Shown: positions 48,024 through 56,619 of the stretch, in pieces
How positions within the stretch are numbered: position 1 is the first letter of the stretch
Layout of the letters: every line of letters starts with the position of its first letter
DNA from: Mycobacterium sp. 4858
Lineage (GTDB): Bacteria > Actinomycetota > Actinomycetes > Mycobacteriales > Mycobacteriaceae
Assembly (NCBI RefSeq): GCF_900240975.1
Contig: NZ_LT968776.1
Coordinates: 2,351,482 to 2,415,481, forward strand
Reading direction: 5' to 3'
DNA length: 64,000 nucleotides
The notes under the pieces: model-generated
Told to the model about the DNA's origin: nothing
Database searches by the model: none
Seen by the model: only the letters and a program-made list of their open reading frames with translations
Program-made: the position numbers and the translations under genes

Positions 48024-48713
48024 CTAGCCGAGATGCGCGGACAGCAGCCAGGCCCGCATCGACTTGCGGCCGTTGCCCTCGTCGCGAATGTCGGTGCCGG
48101 CGAAGGCCTCGGATCCCTCCAGGAAGCTGTCGGGCACGTTGGCGTGGATGCGTGCCGGCCGGATCTCGTCGATGACCCAGTACTTGGAGACCACGTCGCG
48201 CAGCTCCTCCTCGGTCACCGCGTTGATCGGGCTCTCGGCCGGCACGCCCTCACGGTCGAAGACCAGCACGAAATACGAGGCGCCCGGCGCGGCCGCCCGC
48301 ACGATGGATCGCTGATAGCCCTCGCGTAGCTCGACGGGCATCGAGTGGAAAAGGGTGCTGTCGACGATCGTGCCGAATCGACCGTCGTAACCGTCGAAGG
48401 CGCTGATATCCGCGACATCGAAGGTGGCATTGGTAAGGCCACGCCTGGCCGCCTTCTCGCGTGCCAAATTGATGGCGGTGGGCGACTGGTCCAAGCCCAC
48501 CGTGATGAAGCCGCGCTCGGCGAGGAACAACGACACCGCCGCCTCCCCGCATCCGGCATCGAGCACGTCGCCGTGGAACTTCCCGGCCTCGATCAGCGCG
48601 GCGATCTCCGGCTGCGGCTCGCCGATGCTCCACGGCGGGCGGTTGCCCTCGCCCATCTCCGGGGCTTCGCCCCGGTAGGCGGCTTCGAACATTTCGTGAG
48701 TCGGTTGAGACAT
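48024..48713 (-). CDS. Class I SAM-dependent methyltransferase
   Basis: A 229-residue methyltransferase. GDVLDAGCGEAAVSLFLAER at about residues 48-67 is motif I, TVGLDQSPTAINLAREKAAR motif II with the acidic ribose contact, and DVADISAFDGYDGRFGTIVD motif III. The start MSQPTHEMFEAAYRGEAPEM and the ending AWLLSAHLG match a mycobacterial group that includes quinone- or drug-methylating enzymes. The substrate is not known. An inverted repeat with TATCAACC arms, eleven bases upstream of the ATG, may be a repressor site. The UPF0677 gene lies behind it on the same strand. Confidence 0.88.
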   Translation of the reverse strand: MSQPTHEMFEAAYRGEAPEMGEGNRPPWSIGEPQPEIAALIEAGKFHGDVLDAGCGEAAVSLFLAERGFITVGLDQSPTAINLAREKAARRGLTNATFDVADISAFDGYDGRFGTIVDSTLFHSMPVELREGYQRSIVRAAAPGASYFVLVFDREGVPAESPINAVTEEELRDVVSKYWVIDEIRPARIHANVPDSFLEGSEAFAGTDIRDEGNGRKSMRAWLLSAHLG

Positions 48714-48723
48714 GAAACCTTTG

Positions 48724-48759
48724 TATCAACCGCACTGATATATGTCAATGGGGTTGATA
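48724..48759. promoter_or_regulatory. TATCAACC inverted repeat upstream of methyltransferase
   Basis: TATCAACC (48724-48731) and GGTTGATA (48752-48759) form a perfect eight-base inverted repeat with a 20-base spacer, in the 61-base gap between the two methyltransferase genes. It sits over the expected promoter of the leftward methyltransferase, which suggests a repressor operator. Confidence 0.5.
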
Positions 48760-48774
48760 TTGCGAACGGCCGGC

Positions 48775-49674
48775 TTAGGGCAGCGTGGCGGTCAGGTAAC
48801 CGGAGTCCTCGCCGAAGGAAGCCAGCTCGTCGTCGGGCACCTCGAACCCGTGGGCGGCGAAGGCCTCCTCGGTGGTCCGGATGTCGACCCGCCAGCCGTG
48901 CGCCGCCAGGTATTCGGCGGCGGTGTTGCGATCGCCGGTGTAGAAGAGCTCGGCCAGATTGATGTCGGAGCCCAGGCGTTGCGACCGCTCGGTCAGCTTC
49001 TGCGCCCAGTCCGCCGGGATGTTGCGCAGATCCATGTGCTCGGTCGCGATCCGGCTGCCCGGCGCGGACAACGCGACGACGTTGTCGAACAAGCGGTCCT
49101 GCGCCTCGGGTGGCAGGTAGACGAGCAGGCCTTCGGCGCTCCACGCCGTCGGCGCGCCGGCGTCGAAGCCGGTCTTGACCAGGGCGGCCGGCCAGTCCTC
49201 GCGCAGGTCGATCGCCACCGTGCGGCGCTCGGCGGCCGGCGCGGCGCCCAGGTCGGCCAGCACCCGCGTCTTGAACTCGATGACCTCGGGCTGGTCGATC
49301 TCGTAGACCACCGTGCCGGCCGGCCAGGACAGGCGGTAGGCACGGGTGTCCAGGCCCGACGCCAGGATGACCGCCTGGCGGACCCCGGATTGCGTTGCCT
49401 GCATGAAGAAGTCGTCGAAGTATCGGGTGCGGACCGTGATCTGCTCGTTCACGGCCTCGCGATTCAGCAGGGGATCGTCGGAGCGGTCGATTTCGTTGTC
49501 GAGGAGCTTGACGAAGACCTCGCTGCCCACGGCGCGCACGAGTGGATCGGCGAAGGGGTCGTTCAGCAGCGGCTCAGGCCCTTTCGAAGCGATCGCCCGC
49601 TGGGCGGCCACCGCCGTTGCGGTCGCTCCGACGCTCGAGGCCAGGTCCCATGTGTCGTTCTCGGTGCGGGCCAC
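48775..49674 (-). CDS. UPF0677 SAM-dependent methyltransferase (leucine carboxyl methyltransferase fold)
   Basis: A 299-residue protein of the TIGR00027/UPF0677 family, which is expanded in mycobacteria. The hallmarks are NDTWDLASSVGATATAVAAQ at the start, LLNDPFADPLVRAVG, RTRYFDDFFMQATQSG, VILASGLDTRAYRL (SAM site), YEIDQPEVIEFK and WSAEGLLVYLPPEAQDRLFD. The ending SYLTATLP-like sequence (GYLTATLP) is also typical. Members are predicted O-methyltransferases with unknown targets. It is on the same strand as the methyltransferase at 48024, but the palindrome between them suggests separate promoters. Confidence 0.92.
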   Translation of the reverse strand: MARTENDTWDLASSVGATATAVAAQRAIASKGPEPLLNDPFADPLVRAVGSEVFVKLLDNEIDRSDDPLLNREAVNEQITVRTRYFDDFFMQATQSGVRQAVILASGLDTRAYRLSWPAGTVVYEIDQPEVIEFKTRVLADLGAAPAAERRTVAIDLREDWPAALVKTGFDAGAPTAWSAEGLLVYLPPEAQDRLFDNVVALSAPGSRIATEHMDLRNIPADWAQKLTERSQRLGSDINLAELFYTGDRNTAAEYLAAHGWRVDIRTTEEAFAAHGFEVPDDELASFGEDSGYLTATLP

Positions 49675-49805
49675 TACCCGACTCCTCTCCCTGGTTAGTT
49701 AGCTCATTTAAGCGATACGGCCCACTCTACGCGCCCGTCGACGGACCGACGGACCGACGATTTCCGGGGGGATGACTGCGGCGCGGGGACGTGTTGAGAT
49801 CGGGT

Positions 49806-50228
49806 ATGGCCGACGAGATCGAACTGAGCCCGAGGGACTGGGTGCGCGAGCAGACCGAGCAGATCCTCGAGCAAGGCACGACCGACGGGGTCGAGATCCT
49901 GGACCGGCCCGTCGTGCTGGTGACGGTGACCGGAGCGAAGTCCGGCAAGAAGCGGTACGTGCCGATGATGCGCGTCGAAAACGACGGCCGATACGCCATG
50001 GTCGCGTCGAAGGGCGGAGCCCCCGCACACCCGTCGTGGTACTTCAACCTCAAAGCCAATCCGGACGTGACGCTGCAGGATGGCGACAAGGTCTTCGCGC
50101 TCAGCGCGCGCGAACTCGAGGCGGACGAGCGCAAGCAGTGGTGGCAACGGGCGGTCGAGGCCTATCCGCCCTACGCCGAATATCAGGCGAAGACAGCGAG
50201 GCGGATACCGGTCTTCGTCCTGGAGTAA
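49806..50228 (+). CDS. Deazaflavin-dependent nitroreductase family (Ddn-like, split-barrel)
   Basis: A 140-residue protein. VLVTVTGAKSGKKRYVPMMR (about residues 38-57), YAMVASKGGAPAHPSWYFNL and LKANPDVTLQDG are the hallmarks of the F420-dependent Ddn/FPOR split-barrel family. The Ddn prototype activates the drug pretomanid and reduces quinones with F420H2; what this member reduces is not known. The ATG at 49806 is preferred to the in-frame start at 49791. The C-terminus is RRIPVFVLE. The gene stands alone, about 290 bases before the SulP gene. Confidence 0.9.
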   Translation: MADEIELSPRDWVREQTEQILEQGTTDGVEILDRPVVLVTVTGAKSGKKRYVPMMRVENDGRYAMVASKGGAPAHPSWYFNLKANPDVTLQDGDKVFALSARELEADERKQWWQRAVEAYPPYAEYQAKTARRIPVFVLE

Positions 50229-50519
50229 TTCGTTGAACCGCAGGTGATTTCGACGTGCGGGCGCGACCCCGCGCCTCATTGCGCCCCCGAGCGCACTGCG
50301 CGGCAAAAGATTTGCGTTCGATATGCGCCTGGAAGGTCGGGTTGCGACCCGGTGGGCCGCCCCATACCGTCGACACGCATAGGCACGGCACGCTGAAGCG
50401 GGACAACGACGTTCGCGGCGGTGTGGGATCGATTGTGCCCGAGAGCGTTACGCTCCGCTCCTGGTGCGTTACGGGTGGCTACCCGAACGCGCCCCTCATG
50501 CATATCCCAGGGAGGGCCG

Positions 50520-52085
50520 ATGCCACACGCCGGGCGGCCAGCTGAAAACGACACCGAGCGGGCGCAACCGGTTCGAGGCGACCGGTGGCGCGCGGCCATT
50601 CAGTACGACCTGCCGGCGTCGTTGGTGGTCTTTCTGGTGGCGCTTCCCTTGTCGCTGGGCATCGCGATCGCGTCCGACGCCCCGGTGCTGTCCGGTTTGA
50701 TCGCGGCGATCGTCGGCGGCATCGTCGCAGGGCGCCTCGGCGGGTCACCGTTACAGGTCAGTGGTCCGGCCGCCGGACTCACCGTCGTCGTCGCCGATCT
50801 GGTCTCCCAGTTCGGCTGGGCAGTAACATGTTTCATCACCGTCATCGCCGGGGCCCTGCAAGTGATGTTGGGAATCAGCCGAATCGCACGGGCCGCCTTG
50901 GCGATCTCACCGGTCGTGGTGCACGCCATGCTGGGCGGCATCGGAATCACAATCGCGCTGCAGCAGGTGCACGTATTGCTCGGCGGCCAATCGCAGAGCT
51001 CGGCCTGGACGAACGTCGTCGGCCTGCCCGCCCAAATCGTCGGCGCGCACCGGCCGGGGGTCGTGCTGGGTCTGCTCGTCATCGCCATTCTGATCGCCTG
51101 GCGCTGGGCCCCGGCCCGGGTGGCCAAGATCCCCGGCCCACTGGTCGCCATCGTCGCCGTCACCGTCCTCTCGGCCGCGTTGCCGTTCAACGTGTCCCGC
51201 ATCAGGCTGGAGGGCTCGGTGCTGGAGGCGCTGCAGCTGCCCCAGCTGCCCGAGGGCGACTGGCGGGCGGTCGTGATCGCGGTGATCACCGTCACGCTGA
51301 TCACCAGCGTTCAAAGCCTGTTGACGGCCGTCTCGATCGACCGCATGCACACCGGGGCGCGCACCGACTTCAACCGCGAGCTGATCGGGCAGGGCGCGGC
51401 GAATATGGCGTCGGGCGCGATCGGCGGGCTCCCGATCGCAGGCGTAATCGTGCGCAGCGCGGCGAACGTCAACGCGGGCGCCAAAACTCGCGCCTCGACG
51501 ATCATGCACGGGGTGTGGGTCCTGCTGTTTGCCGTACCCTTCGCGGGACTGGTCGAACAGATCCCCACCGCGGCGCTCGCGGGGTTGCTCATCGTCATCG
51601 GAATCGAGCTGTTGAAGCCGGCTCACATCGAGACCGCCTCGCGCAATGGCGATCTCGCCGTCTATCTGGTGACGATCGTCGGCGTCGTCTTCCTCAATCT
51701 GCTGCACGGCGTGCTGATCGGACTCGCGGTGGCGGTCGTCGTCACCGGTTGGCGCGTGGTGCGGGCCAGGGTGGAAGCCAAGCCCGTGGATGGCGAATGG
51801 CACGTCTTGATCGAAGGCGCATGCACTTTCCTGGCCCTGCCCCGGCTGACGGGCGTGCTCGCGACGATCCCCGATCGCGCCGCGGTCACCATTCACCTGA
51901 GGGCAACCTACCTCGATCACGCGGCGCACCAAGCGATCAGCGACTGGCGGCGCCGGCATGGCGGCACCGGCGGAGAGGTCAAGGTCCACGACGGGCCGAT
52001 GGAACCTTATGGGCGCGTGCGCAAGTCGTCGAAAGCCAACCGCCGCGCGGCCCATCTCAGCCTGGTCGAAGCGGACGCCGGCTAG
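50520..52085 (+). CDS. SulP-family anion transporter
   Basis: A 521-residue membrane transporter with about eleven to twelve helices. The SulP signatures are YDLPASLVVFLVALPLSLGI and AIVGGIVAGRLGGSPLQVSG, GPAAGLTVVVADLV, and the central TLITSVQSLLTAVSIDRMHT followed by NRELIGQGAANMASGAIGGL. The C-terminal 100 residues (VLIEGACTFLALPRLTGVLA) look like a divergent STAS domain. There is no carbonic anhydrase domain, in contrast to the fused SulP of M. tuberculosis. It may carry sulfate, bicarbonate or another anion. GGAGGG precedes the ATG at 50520, which is preferred to the longer frame. Confidence 0.9.
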   Translation: MPHAGRPAENDTERAQPVRGDRWRAAIQYDLPASLVVFLVALPLSLGIAIASDAPVLSGLIAAIVGGIVAGRLGGSPLQVSGPAAGLTVVVADLVSQFGWAVTCFITVIAGALQVMLGISRIARAALAISPVVVHAMLGGIGITIALQQVHVLLGGQSQSSAWTNVVGLPAQIVGAHRPGVVLGLLVIAILIAWRWAPARVAKIPGPLVAIVAVTVLSAALPFNVSRIRLEGSVLEALQLPQLPEGDWRAVVIAVITVTLITSVQSLLTAVSIDRMHTGARTDFNRELIGQGAANMASGAIGGLPIAGVIVRSAANVNAGAKTRASTIMHGVWVLLFAVPFAGLVEQIPTAALAGLLIVIGIELLKPAHIETASRNGDLAVYLVTIVGVVFLNLLHGVLIGLAVAVVVTGWRVVRARVEAKPVDGEWHVLIEGACTFLALPRLTGVLATIPDRAAVTIHLRATYLDHAAHQAISDWRRRHGGTGGEVKVHDGPMEPYGRVRKSSKANRRAAHLSLVEADAG

Positions 52086-52100
52086 CGGCCGTCGCGCCCC

Positions 52101-52574
52101 TCAGGATGCGTAGGCGGGTCCCCGCGGAAGCAGGTGACGACGAACAAGTTTGTGCCAGCGCCGTTGCCGGTAACGGAAAATAGCGCTCGCGACCCTTGCC
52201 ACGACGGCCGTGGCGACCCCGGCGTCGATTTCGATCGTGTCGCTGTATCGGCACGACTGGTCGTCGATCGCTTCGACATGCAGCGTGTGGTTCCACGCCC
52301 GGAGAATCCCGCCGTGCTCGTGGGTGCGAACCGTTCCGGCGGCCTCGTCGATGTGCACAATCTCGATCGTGTGCCGGTAGGCCGGTAGCAGGTGGAAGGC
52401 GAACAGCCAGGCTGTCCCCCGCTCGCCCAAGCGCAGTGGCTCCGCGCGACCGCTCAGGGCGGGGATCGCGAACAGGCCCTTGCACACGTAAACGAAGGTG
52501 ACGGGGGACAGCATCGCCGCCCAGACCCGGTCGGCCGTAGTGGGCAGGACCGTTTCGGTGTAGACGGTGCGCAT
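52101..52574 (-). CDS. SRPBCC / polyketide-cyclase-like protein
   Basis: A 157-residue protein of the SRPBCC (START-like) superfamily. TVLPTTADRVWAAMLSPVTF at residues 8-27 is the usual N-terminal strand and helix, GERGTAWLFAFHLLPAYRHT the middle strands, and the C-terminal helix is around IFRYRQRRWHKLVRRHL. These proteins bind lipids or aromatic ligands in a deep pocket. The role here is not known. GGGAGG lies before the ATG, and a perfect palindrome (TTAGGGTACCCTAA) lies 22 bases further upstream. It converges with the SulP gene, 15 bases apart. Confidence 0.8.
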   Translation of the reverse strand: MRTVYTETVLPTTADRVWAAMLSPVTFVYVCKGLFAIPALSGRAEPLRLGERGTAWLFAFHLLPAYRHTIEIVHIDEAAGTVRTHEHGGILRAWNHTLHVEAIDDQSCRYSDTIEIDAGVATAVVARVASAIFRYRQRRWHKLVRRHLLPRGPAYAS

Positions 52575-52595
52575 CGCGCCTCCCAGCCGCAGGGT

Positions 52596-52609
52596 TTAGG
52601 GTACCCTAA
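52596..52609. promoter_or_regulatory. Perfect 14-base palindrome upstream of SRPBCC gene
   Basis: TTAGGGTACCCTAA is its own reverse complement and lies 22 bases before the SRPBCC start, in the 60-base gap to the F420-type gene. It is a likely operator. The outer bases resemble IdeR boxes (TTAGG...CCTAA), but the centre is shorter than in the 19-base IdeR consensus. Confidence 0.55.
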
Positions 52610-52634
52610 GTATGCCCAGTGAGGCTGAGACGCG

Positions 52635-53492
52635 CTACCGCAGGTCGTCGGCGACCCGTTCCAGCGCGGCGAGGTGGTCGTCGACGGTCGCAAGCCCTGC
52701 GTTCATGGTGTTGACCGACAGGTGGGTGGCGCCGGCGGTTCGCCAAGCGGCGATGTCCGCGTACGCCTTGTCCGGGTTGCCGGTCCAGCTGACCCGGCCT
52801 TCCATGCCGAGGCTCTCCGCGTCCCGGCCTGCGGCCGCTGCGGCGCGCTGCACCTGTGCGCGCGCGTGGTCCAGACGGGGTCCCGGAGCGGTCATCGGGA
52901 ACCAGCCGTCGGCGAGCCGCCCCGCGCGTTCCAACCCGCGGTCGGAGGCCGCGCCGATCCACACCGGAATCGGGCGTTGGGTGGGCAGCGGCGCGAGCCC
53001 CGCGGCGGTCACCGTGTGGTATTTCCCATCGAAGGTGACCGATCGTTCGGTCCACAGCCTGCGCAGGAGCTCGATCTGCTCCTCGGAGCGCCTGCCGCGA
53101 TTGGTGAACGTCTCACCCAGCGCTTCGTATTCGACGGCGTTCCAGCCCAATCCGACGCCGAGCCGAAACCTGCCGCCGGTCAGCAGGTCGACCTCAGCGG
53201 CTTGCTTGGCCACCAGTGCCGTCTGCCGCTGCGGCAGGATGATGACGCCGGTCACGAGCTCCAGCGACGTGATCGCGGCCAGGTAGCCGAACATGACGAA
53301 CGGCTCGTGAAACGTCGAGTCGATGTCGTAGGGGCCGTCCCAGCCCCGGTGCACGCCCGGGTCGGCGCCCACGACGTGGTCGTAGGCGAGGATGTGGGTG
53401 AATCCGAGCCCTTCGACCGCCTGCCCGTACGCGCGTACCACCGCGGGATCTCCGCCGAGCTCGGTCTGCGGGAACACGACTCCGATGCGCAT
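52635..53492 (-). CDS. LLM-class F420-dependent oxidoreductase
   Basis: A 285-residue luciferase-like protein. It starts MRIGVVFPQTELGGDPAVVR, and LPQRQTALVAKQAAEVDLLT, GGRFRLGVGLGWNAVEYEAL and PIPVWIGAASDRGLERAGRL match the TIGR03619-like F420 group. The ATG at 53492 begins the natural first strand; TTG five codons earlier is rejected. It lies on the minus strand, divergent from the hydroxyacid dehydrogenase at 53693 with 200 bases between. Substrate and partners are unknown. The neighbouring SRPBCC gene is on the same strand but 60 bases on, behind its own palindrome. Confidence 0.88.
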   Translation of the reverse strand: MRIGVVFPQTELGGDPAVVRAYGQAVEGLGFTHILAYDHVVGADPGVHRGWDGPYDIDSTFHEPFVMFGYLAAITSLELVTGVIILPQRQTALVAKQAAEVDLLTGGRFRLGVGLGWNAVEYEALGETFTNRGRRSEEQIELLRRLWTERSVTFDGKYHTVTAAGLAPLPTQRPIPVWIGAASDRGLERAGRLADGWFPMTAPGPRLDHARAQVQRAAAAAGRDAESLGMEGRVSWTGNPDKAYADIAAWRTAGATHLSVNTMNAGLATVDDHLAALERVADDLR

Positions 53493-53692
53493 TCGCGGTG
53501 CAACCAAGTCGCCGCGGATTTGCTTCCCGCGCGCGACGAAAAAGTTTGGGACGGTGCCGTCTTCGCGCCTCTCGGCAAGTGGTCGCTCGAAGCGACGGTT
53601 CTACAGGTGGTACCCGGGGGAATGTCCGACACCGTCGCGGTGGACAACGACCGCGGGTGCCCGGATATTTCCCCGCGCCCGATGATGGAGGG

Positions 53693-54658
53693 GTGACGAC
53701 TGAAAAGATCCCGGGCGCGGTGCGGGTCGGCGCCTTCGAGCGGACGTTCGAAGCCGAGCTGACCGCGCGCTACGACATCACGAAGCTTCCCGACGGCCCC
53801 GGGCGGGCCGCTTTCCTGGCCGAGCACGGGCCCGACATCCGGGTGGCGATCACATCGGGGCCGCCCGGCCTCGACGCCGACACGATCGCGGCGCTGCCCA
53901 ATTTGGAGGTCATCGTCAACAATGGGGCCGGGGTGGACATGATCGATCTGCCCGCGGCGCAGCGCCGCGGAATCGGTGTCAGCAACACTCCCGACGTCCT
54001 GTCGGACACCGTGGCCGACACCGCACTGGGCCTGATCCTGATGACCCTGCGCCGTTTCGGCGCCGCGGACCGCTACGTGCGGGCGGGCCGATGGGTGCGC
54101 GACGGCCCATTCCCGTACGGCCGTGACGTCAACGGTCTGCAGGTCGGGATCCTCGGCCTGGGCCGGATCGGCTCGGCCATCGCGACCCGTCTGTTCGCAT
54201 TCGACTGTGCCATCGCGTACCACAATCGCCACCGCATCGACGGGTCGCCGTACCGCTACGCCGACTCGCCGGTAGAGCTGGCCGAGTCGGTCGACGTCCT
54301 CGTCGTGGCCACCACGGGCGATCCCCACACTCGCCACCTGGTCGACCGCACCGTCCTCGAGGCGTTGGGGCCGGAGGGTTACCTGATCAACATCGCCCGC
54401 GGCAGCGTCGTCGATCAGGACGCGCTCGTGGAGTTGCTGGCCGGCGGAGCCCTGGGCGGGGCGGGGCTGGACGTGTTCGCCGACGAACCCCACGTGCCGG
54501 CCGAACTGTTGACGCTGGACAACGTGGTGCTGTTCCCGCACATCGGCAGCGCCACCGGCCGCACCCGCAGGGCGATGGCGCTGCTGGCGATCCGCAACCT
54601 GGAGAGTTACCTCGACACGGGCGAACTGGTGACACCTGTCCTTCGACGGCGCAGGTGA
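53693..54658 (+). CDS. D-isomer specific 2-hydroxyacid dehydrogenase
   Basis: A 321-residue dehydrogenase. The Rossmann motif is GLQVGILGLGRIGSAIATRL near residue 147. The catalytic Arg, Glu and His are in LINIARGSVVDQDALVELL, GAGLDVFADEPHVPAEL and VLFPHIGSATGRTRRAM. It reduces 2-oxo acids or oxidises D-2-hydroxy acids with NAD(P)H; NHRHRIDGSP after strand two, with basic residues, suggests NADP(H). GTG at 53693 has GGAGG just upstream, though the spacing is tight; GTG at 53657 is an alternative. It stands alone between the F420-type gene and the FNT gene. Confidence 0.88.
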   Translation: MTTEKIPGAVRVGAFERTFEAELTARYDITKLPDGPGRAAFLAEHGPDIRVAITSGPPGLDADTIAALPNLEVIVNNGAGVDMIDLPAAQRRGIGVSNTPDVLSDTVADTALGLILMTLRRFGAADRYVRAGRWVRDGPFPYGRDVNGLQVGILGLGRIGSAIATRLFAFDCAIAYHNRHRIDGSPYRYADSPVELAESVDVLVVATTGDPHTRHLVDRTVLEALGPEGYLINIARGSVVDQDALVELLAGGALGGAGLDVFADEPHVPAELLTLDNVVLFPHIGSATGRTRRAMALLAIRNLESYLDTGELVTPVLRRRR

Positions 54659-54733
54659 CGGCGCAACGGCTGGTGTCAGATGTCTCACACCGGATGGCCC
54701 GCCCGCCGAATAACGGGTATCTGGCCATCCACC

Positions 54734-55552
54734 ATGAGTGAGACGACCCAGCGCGAGCTCGGACAGACCGACAGCCCGATCGAGGACGAGCTCGAGGATG
54801 CCTTCAGCAGGATGCTGAGCGAGGGCACCCAGCGCCTGCACCGGACCTGGCGCGGCGTGCTGGTCACCGGCTTCTTCGGCGGCACCGAGGTGGGGATCGG
54901 GGTGCTCGCCTATCTGGCGGTGCTCGACGCCACGCACCGTCCGCTGCTGGCCGGGGTCGCGTTCTCGATCGGCTTCCTGGCCCTGCTGCTGGGGCGCAGT
55001 GAGCTGTTCACCGAGGGCTTCATCATCCCCGTCGTCACCGTGGCCGCCAAGCGCGCCAGCCTCCCGCAGCTGCTCAAACTGTGGGGCGGCACCATGTTCG
55101 CCAACCTCGTGGGCGGCTGGGTGATCATGTGGCTGATCATGACCGGGTTTCCCGAACTGCACGCACAGACCATCGAATCCGGCACCCACTTCGCCACCGC
55201 GCCGCTGTCGGGTCAGAGCATGGCGCTGGCCGTTCTCGGCGGCATGGTCATCACGCTGATGACCCGGATGCAACACGGCACGGACTCCGTGCCCGCCAAG
55301 ATCGCCGCCGCCGTCGCCGCCGCCTTCCTGCTCGCCGGGCTACGGCTGTTCCATTCGATCCTTGATTCGCTGTTGATCTTCGGCGCGCTGGCCACCGGCC
55401 ACGCACCGTTCGGCTATCTGACCTGGCTGGGCTGGTTCGCCTATACCGTGGTGGGCAACATGATCGGCGGGCTGCTGTTCGTGACGTTGCTGCGGTTGCT
55501 GCGCAGCAAGGACCGGCTCGAGGAGGAACGCGCCGAGGCCGAGTCCACCTGA
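54734..55552 (+). CDS. Formate/nitrite transporter (FNT) family protein
   Basis: A 272-residue membrane protein with six helices. LVTGFFGGTEVGIGVLAYLA starts the first, and FLALLLGRSELFTEGFIIPV is the conserved FNT loop and helix. WGGTMFANLVGGWVIMWLIM, ALAVLGGMVITLMTRMQHG and YTVVGNMIGGLLFVTLLRLL follow. FNT pentamers carry formate, nitrite, lactate or hydrosulfide. The N-terminal 40 residues are acidic and cytoplasmic (IEDELEDAFSRML). ATG at 54734 was chosen over 54680, since it begins the acidic segment typical of relatives. It converges with the F420-type gene downstream. Confidence 0.88.
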   Translation: MSETTQRELGQTDSPIEDELEDAFSRMLSEGTQRLHRTWRGVLVTGFFGGTEVGIGVLAYLAVLDATHRPLLAGVAFSIGFLALLLGRSELFTEGFIIPVVTVAAKRASLPQLLKLWGGTMFANLVGGWVIMWLIMTGFPELHAQTIESGTHFATAPLSGQSMALAVLGGMVITLMTRMQHGTDSVPAKIAAAVAAAFLLAGLRLFHSILDSLLIFGALATGHAPFGYLTWLGWFAYTVVGNMIGGLLFVTLLRLLRSKDRLEEERAEAEST

Positions 55553-55570
55553 CGAGCTCACTCATGCGTG

Positions 55571-56503
55571 TCAAAGCAGTTGCGGCATAACCTCGCTCGC
55601 CACCAACTCCAGATGCGCCAGATCGGACAGATCAAGCAACTGGGTGTACACGCGCTGCACGCCGATCTGTTTCCAGGCGCCCAGGTTGTCGACGATCTCG
55701 GCGGGCGTGCCGACGAGCGGGCTGTTGCCGCGTAACTCGTCGAGGTCACGCCCGATCGCGGCGGCCCGGCGGGTCACCTGCTTGTCGTTACGCCCAGCGC
55801 ACAGCACGAAGGCGCTCGAGTAGACCATCGAGTCGGCCGGCCTGCCGGCCGCGGCGACCGCCTCCGCCACGCGTTGATACTGCTTCTCCGCCACGCCTAT
55901 CGGCGCGAACGGAACGTTGAACTCGGCCGCGTACTTCGCCGCCAGCCGCGGCGTCCGCTGGGCGCCGAGGCCGCCGATGACGATCGGTGGGTGCGGGCGT
56001 TGCGTCGGCTTGGGCAGCGCCGGTGACCCGGCGATGGTGTAGTACTCGCCGGCGTAGTCGAAGGTCTCACCGGGCTCGGTCGCCCACAGGCCGGTCACGA
56101 TGGCCAGCTGTTCGCTGAGCCGGTCGAACCGCTCGCGCAGCGGGGGAAACGGAATCCCGTACGCCTGATGCTCCTTCTCGAACCAGCCGCTGCCCAGGCC
56201 GAATTCGACGCGCCCTGAGCTCATCTCGTCCACCTGGGCCACCGCGATGGCCAGCGGACCCGGATAACGGAACGTTGCCGACGTCACCAGGGTGCCCAGC
56301 CGGATGCTCGATGTCTCCCGCGCGATCGCACCCAGGGTCACCCAGGAATCGGTGGGGCCCGGCAGGCCGTCGCCGCTCATCGCCAGATAGTGGTCGGACC
56401 GGAAGAACGCCGCGAAACCCAGCTGTTCGGCGGTCTGGGCAACCGCGACCTGATCGGCGTAGCGGGCGCCCTGCTGCGGCTCGATGAATGCTCGGAATTC
56501 CAT
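55571..56503 (-). CDS. LLM-class F420-dependent oxidoreductase
   Basis: A 310-residue luciferase-like protein of the TIGR03560 type. The start MEFRAFIEPQQGARYADQVA is the family signature. FFRSDHYLAMSGDGLPGPTD, RLGTLVTSATFRYPGPLAIA and VEFGLGSGWFEKEHQAYGIP follow, with PPIVIGGLGAQRTPRLAAKY as the phosphate and cofactor loop. The ATG at 56503 has GAGGG six bases upstream, so the longer frame (from 56566) is rejected. It is divergent from the RsbW-like gene, with 116 bases between. F420 use is inferred from the family. Confidence 0.9.
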   Translation of the reverse strand: MEFRAFIEPQQGARYADQVAVAQTAEQLGFAAFFRSDHYLAMSGDGLPGPTDSWVTLGAIARETSSIRLGTLVTSATFRYPGPLAIAVAQVDEMSSGRVEFGLGSGWFEKEHQAYGIPFPPLRERFDRLSEQLAIVTGLWATEPGETFDYAGEYYTIAGSPALPKPTQRPHPPIVIGGLGAQRTPRLAAKYAAEFNVPFAPIGVAEKQYQRVAEAVAAAGRPADSMVYSSAFVLCAGRNDKQVTRRAAAIGRDLDELRGNSPLVGTPAEIVDNLGAWKQIGVQRVYTQLLDLSDLAHLELVASEVMPQLL

Positions 56504-56583
56504 AGGATCCCTCTGTATATCGTTGTACGGCAAGCCGATTCCCAATGTGTATCCGCCTGTGGCCAAAGCGAGACGGCCAACAA

Positions 56584-56610
56584 GTTAACACCACGCCCGC
56601 AACTGGGTAT
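56584..56610 (+). promoter_or_regulatory. SigF-like promoter
   Basis: GTTAA (56584-56588), 16 bases, then GGGTAT (56605-56610) resemble the GTTT-N16-GGGTA pattern of SigF promoters. Transcription would start near 56617, just before the ATG at 56620, so the message would be almost leaderless. Confidence 0.45.
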
Positions 56611-56619
56611 GCCCTTAGC

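Noticed and set aside
50585..52183. 532-codon frame on the plus strand beside SulP
   Set aside because: It is another frame of the SulP gene, full of Arg and without membrane helices.
53252..55276. 674-codon frame on the minus strand
   Set aside because: It covers the hydroxyacid dehydrogenase and FNT genes in antisense; both of these have complete motifs on the plus strand.
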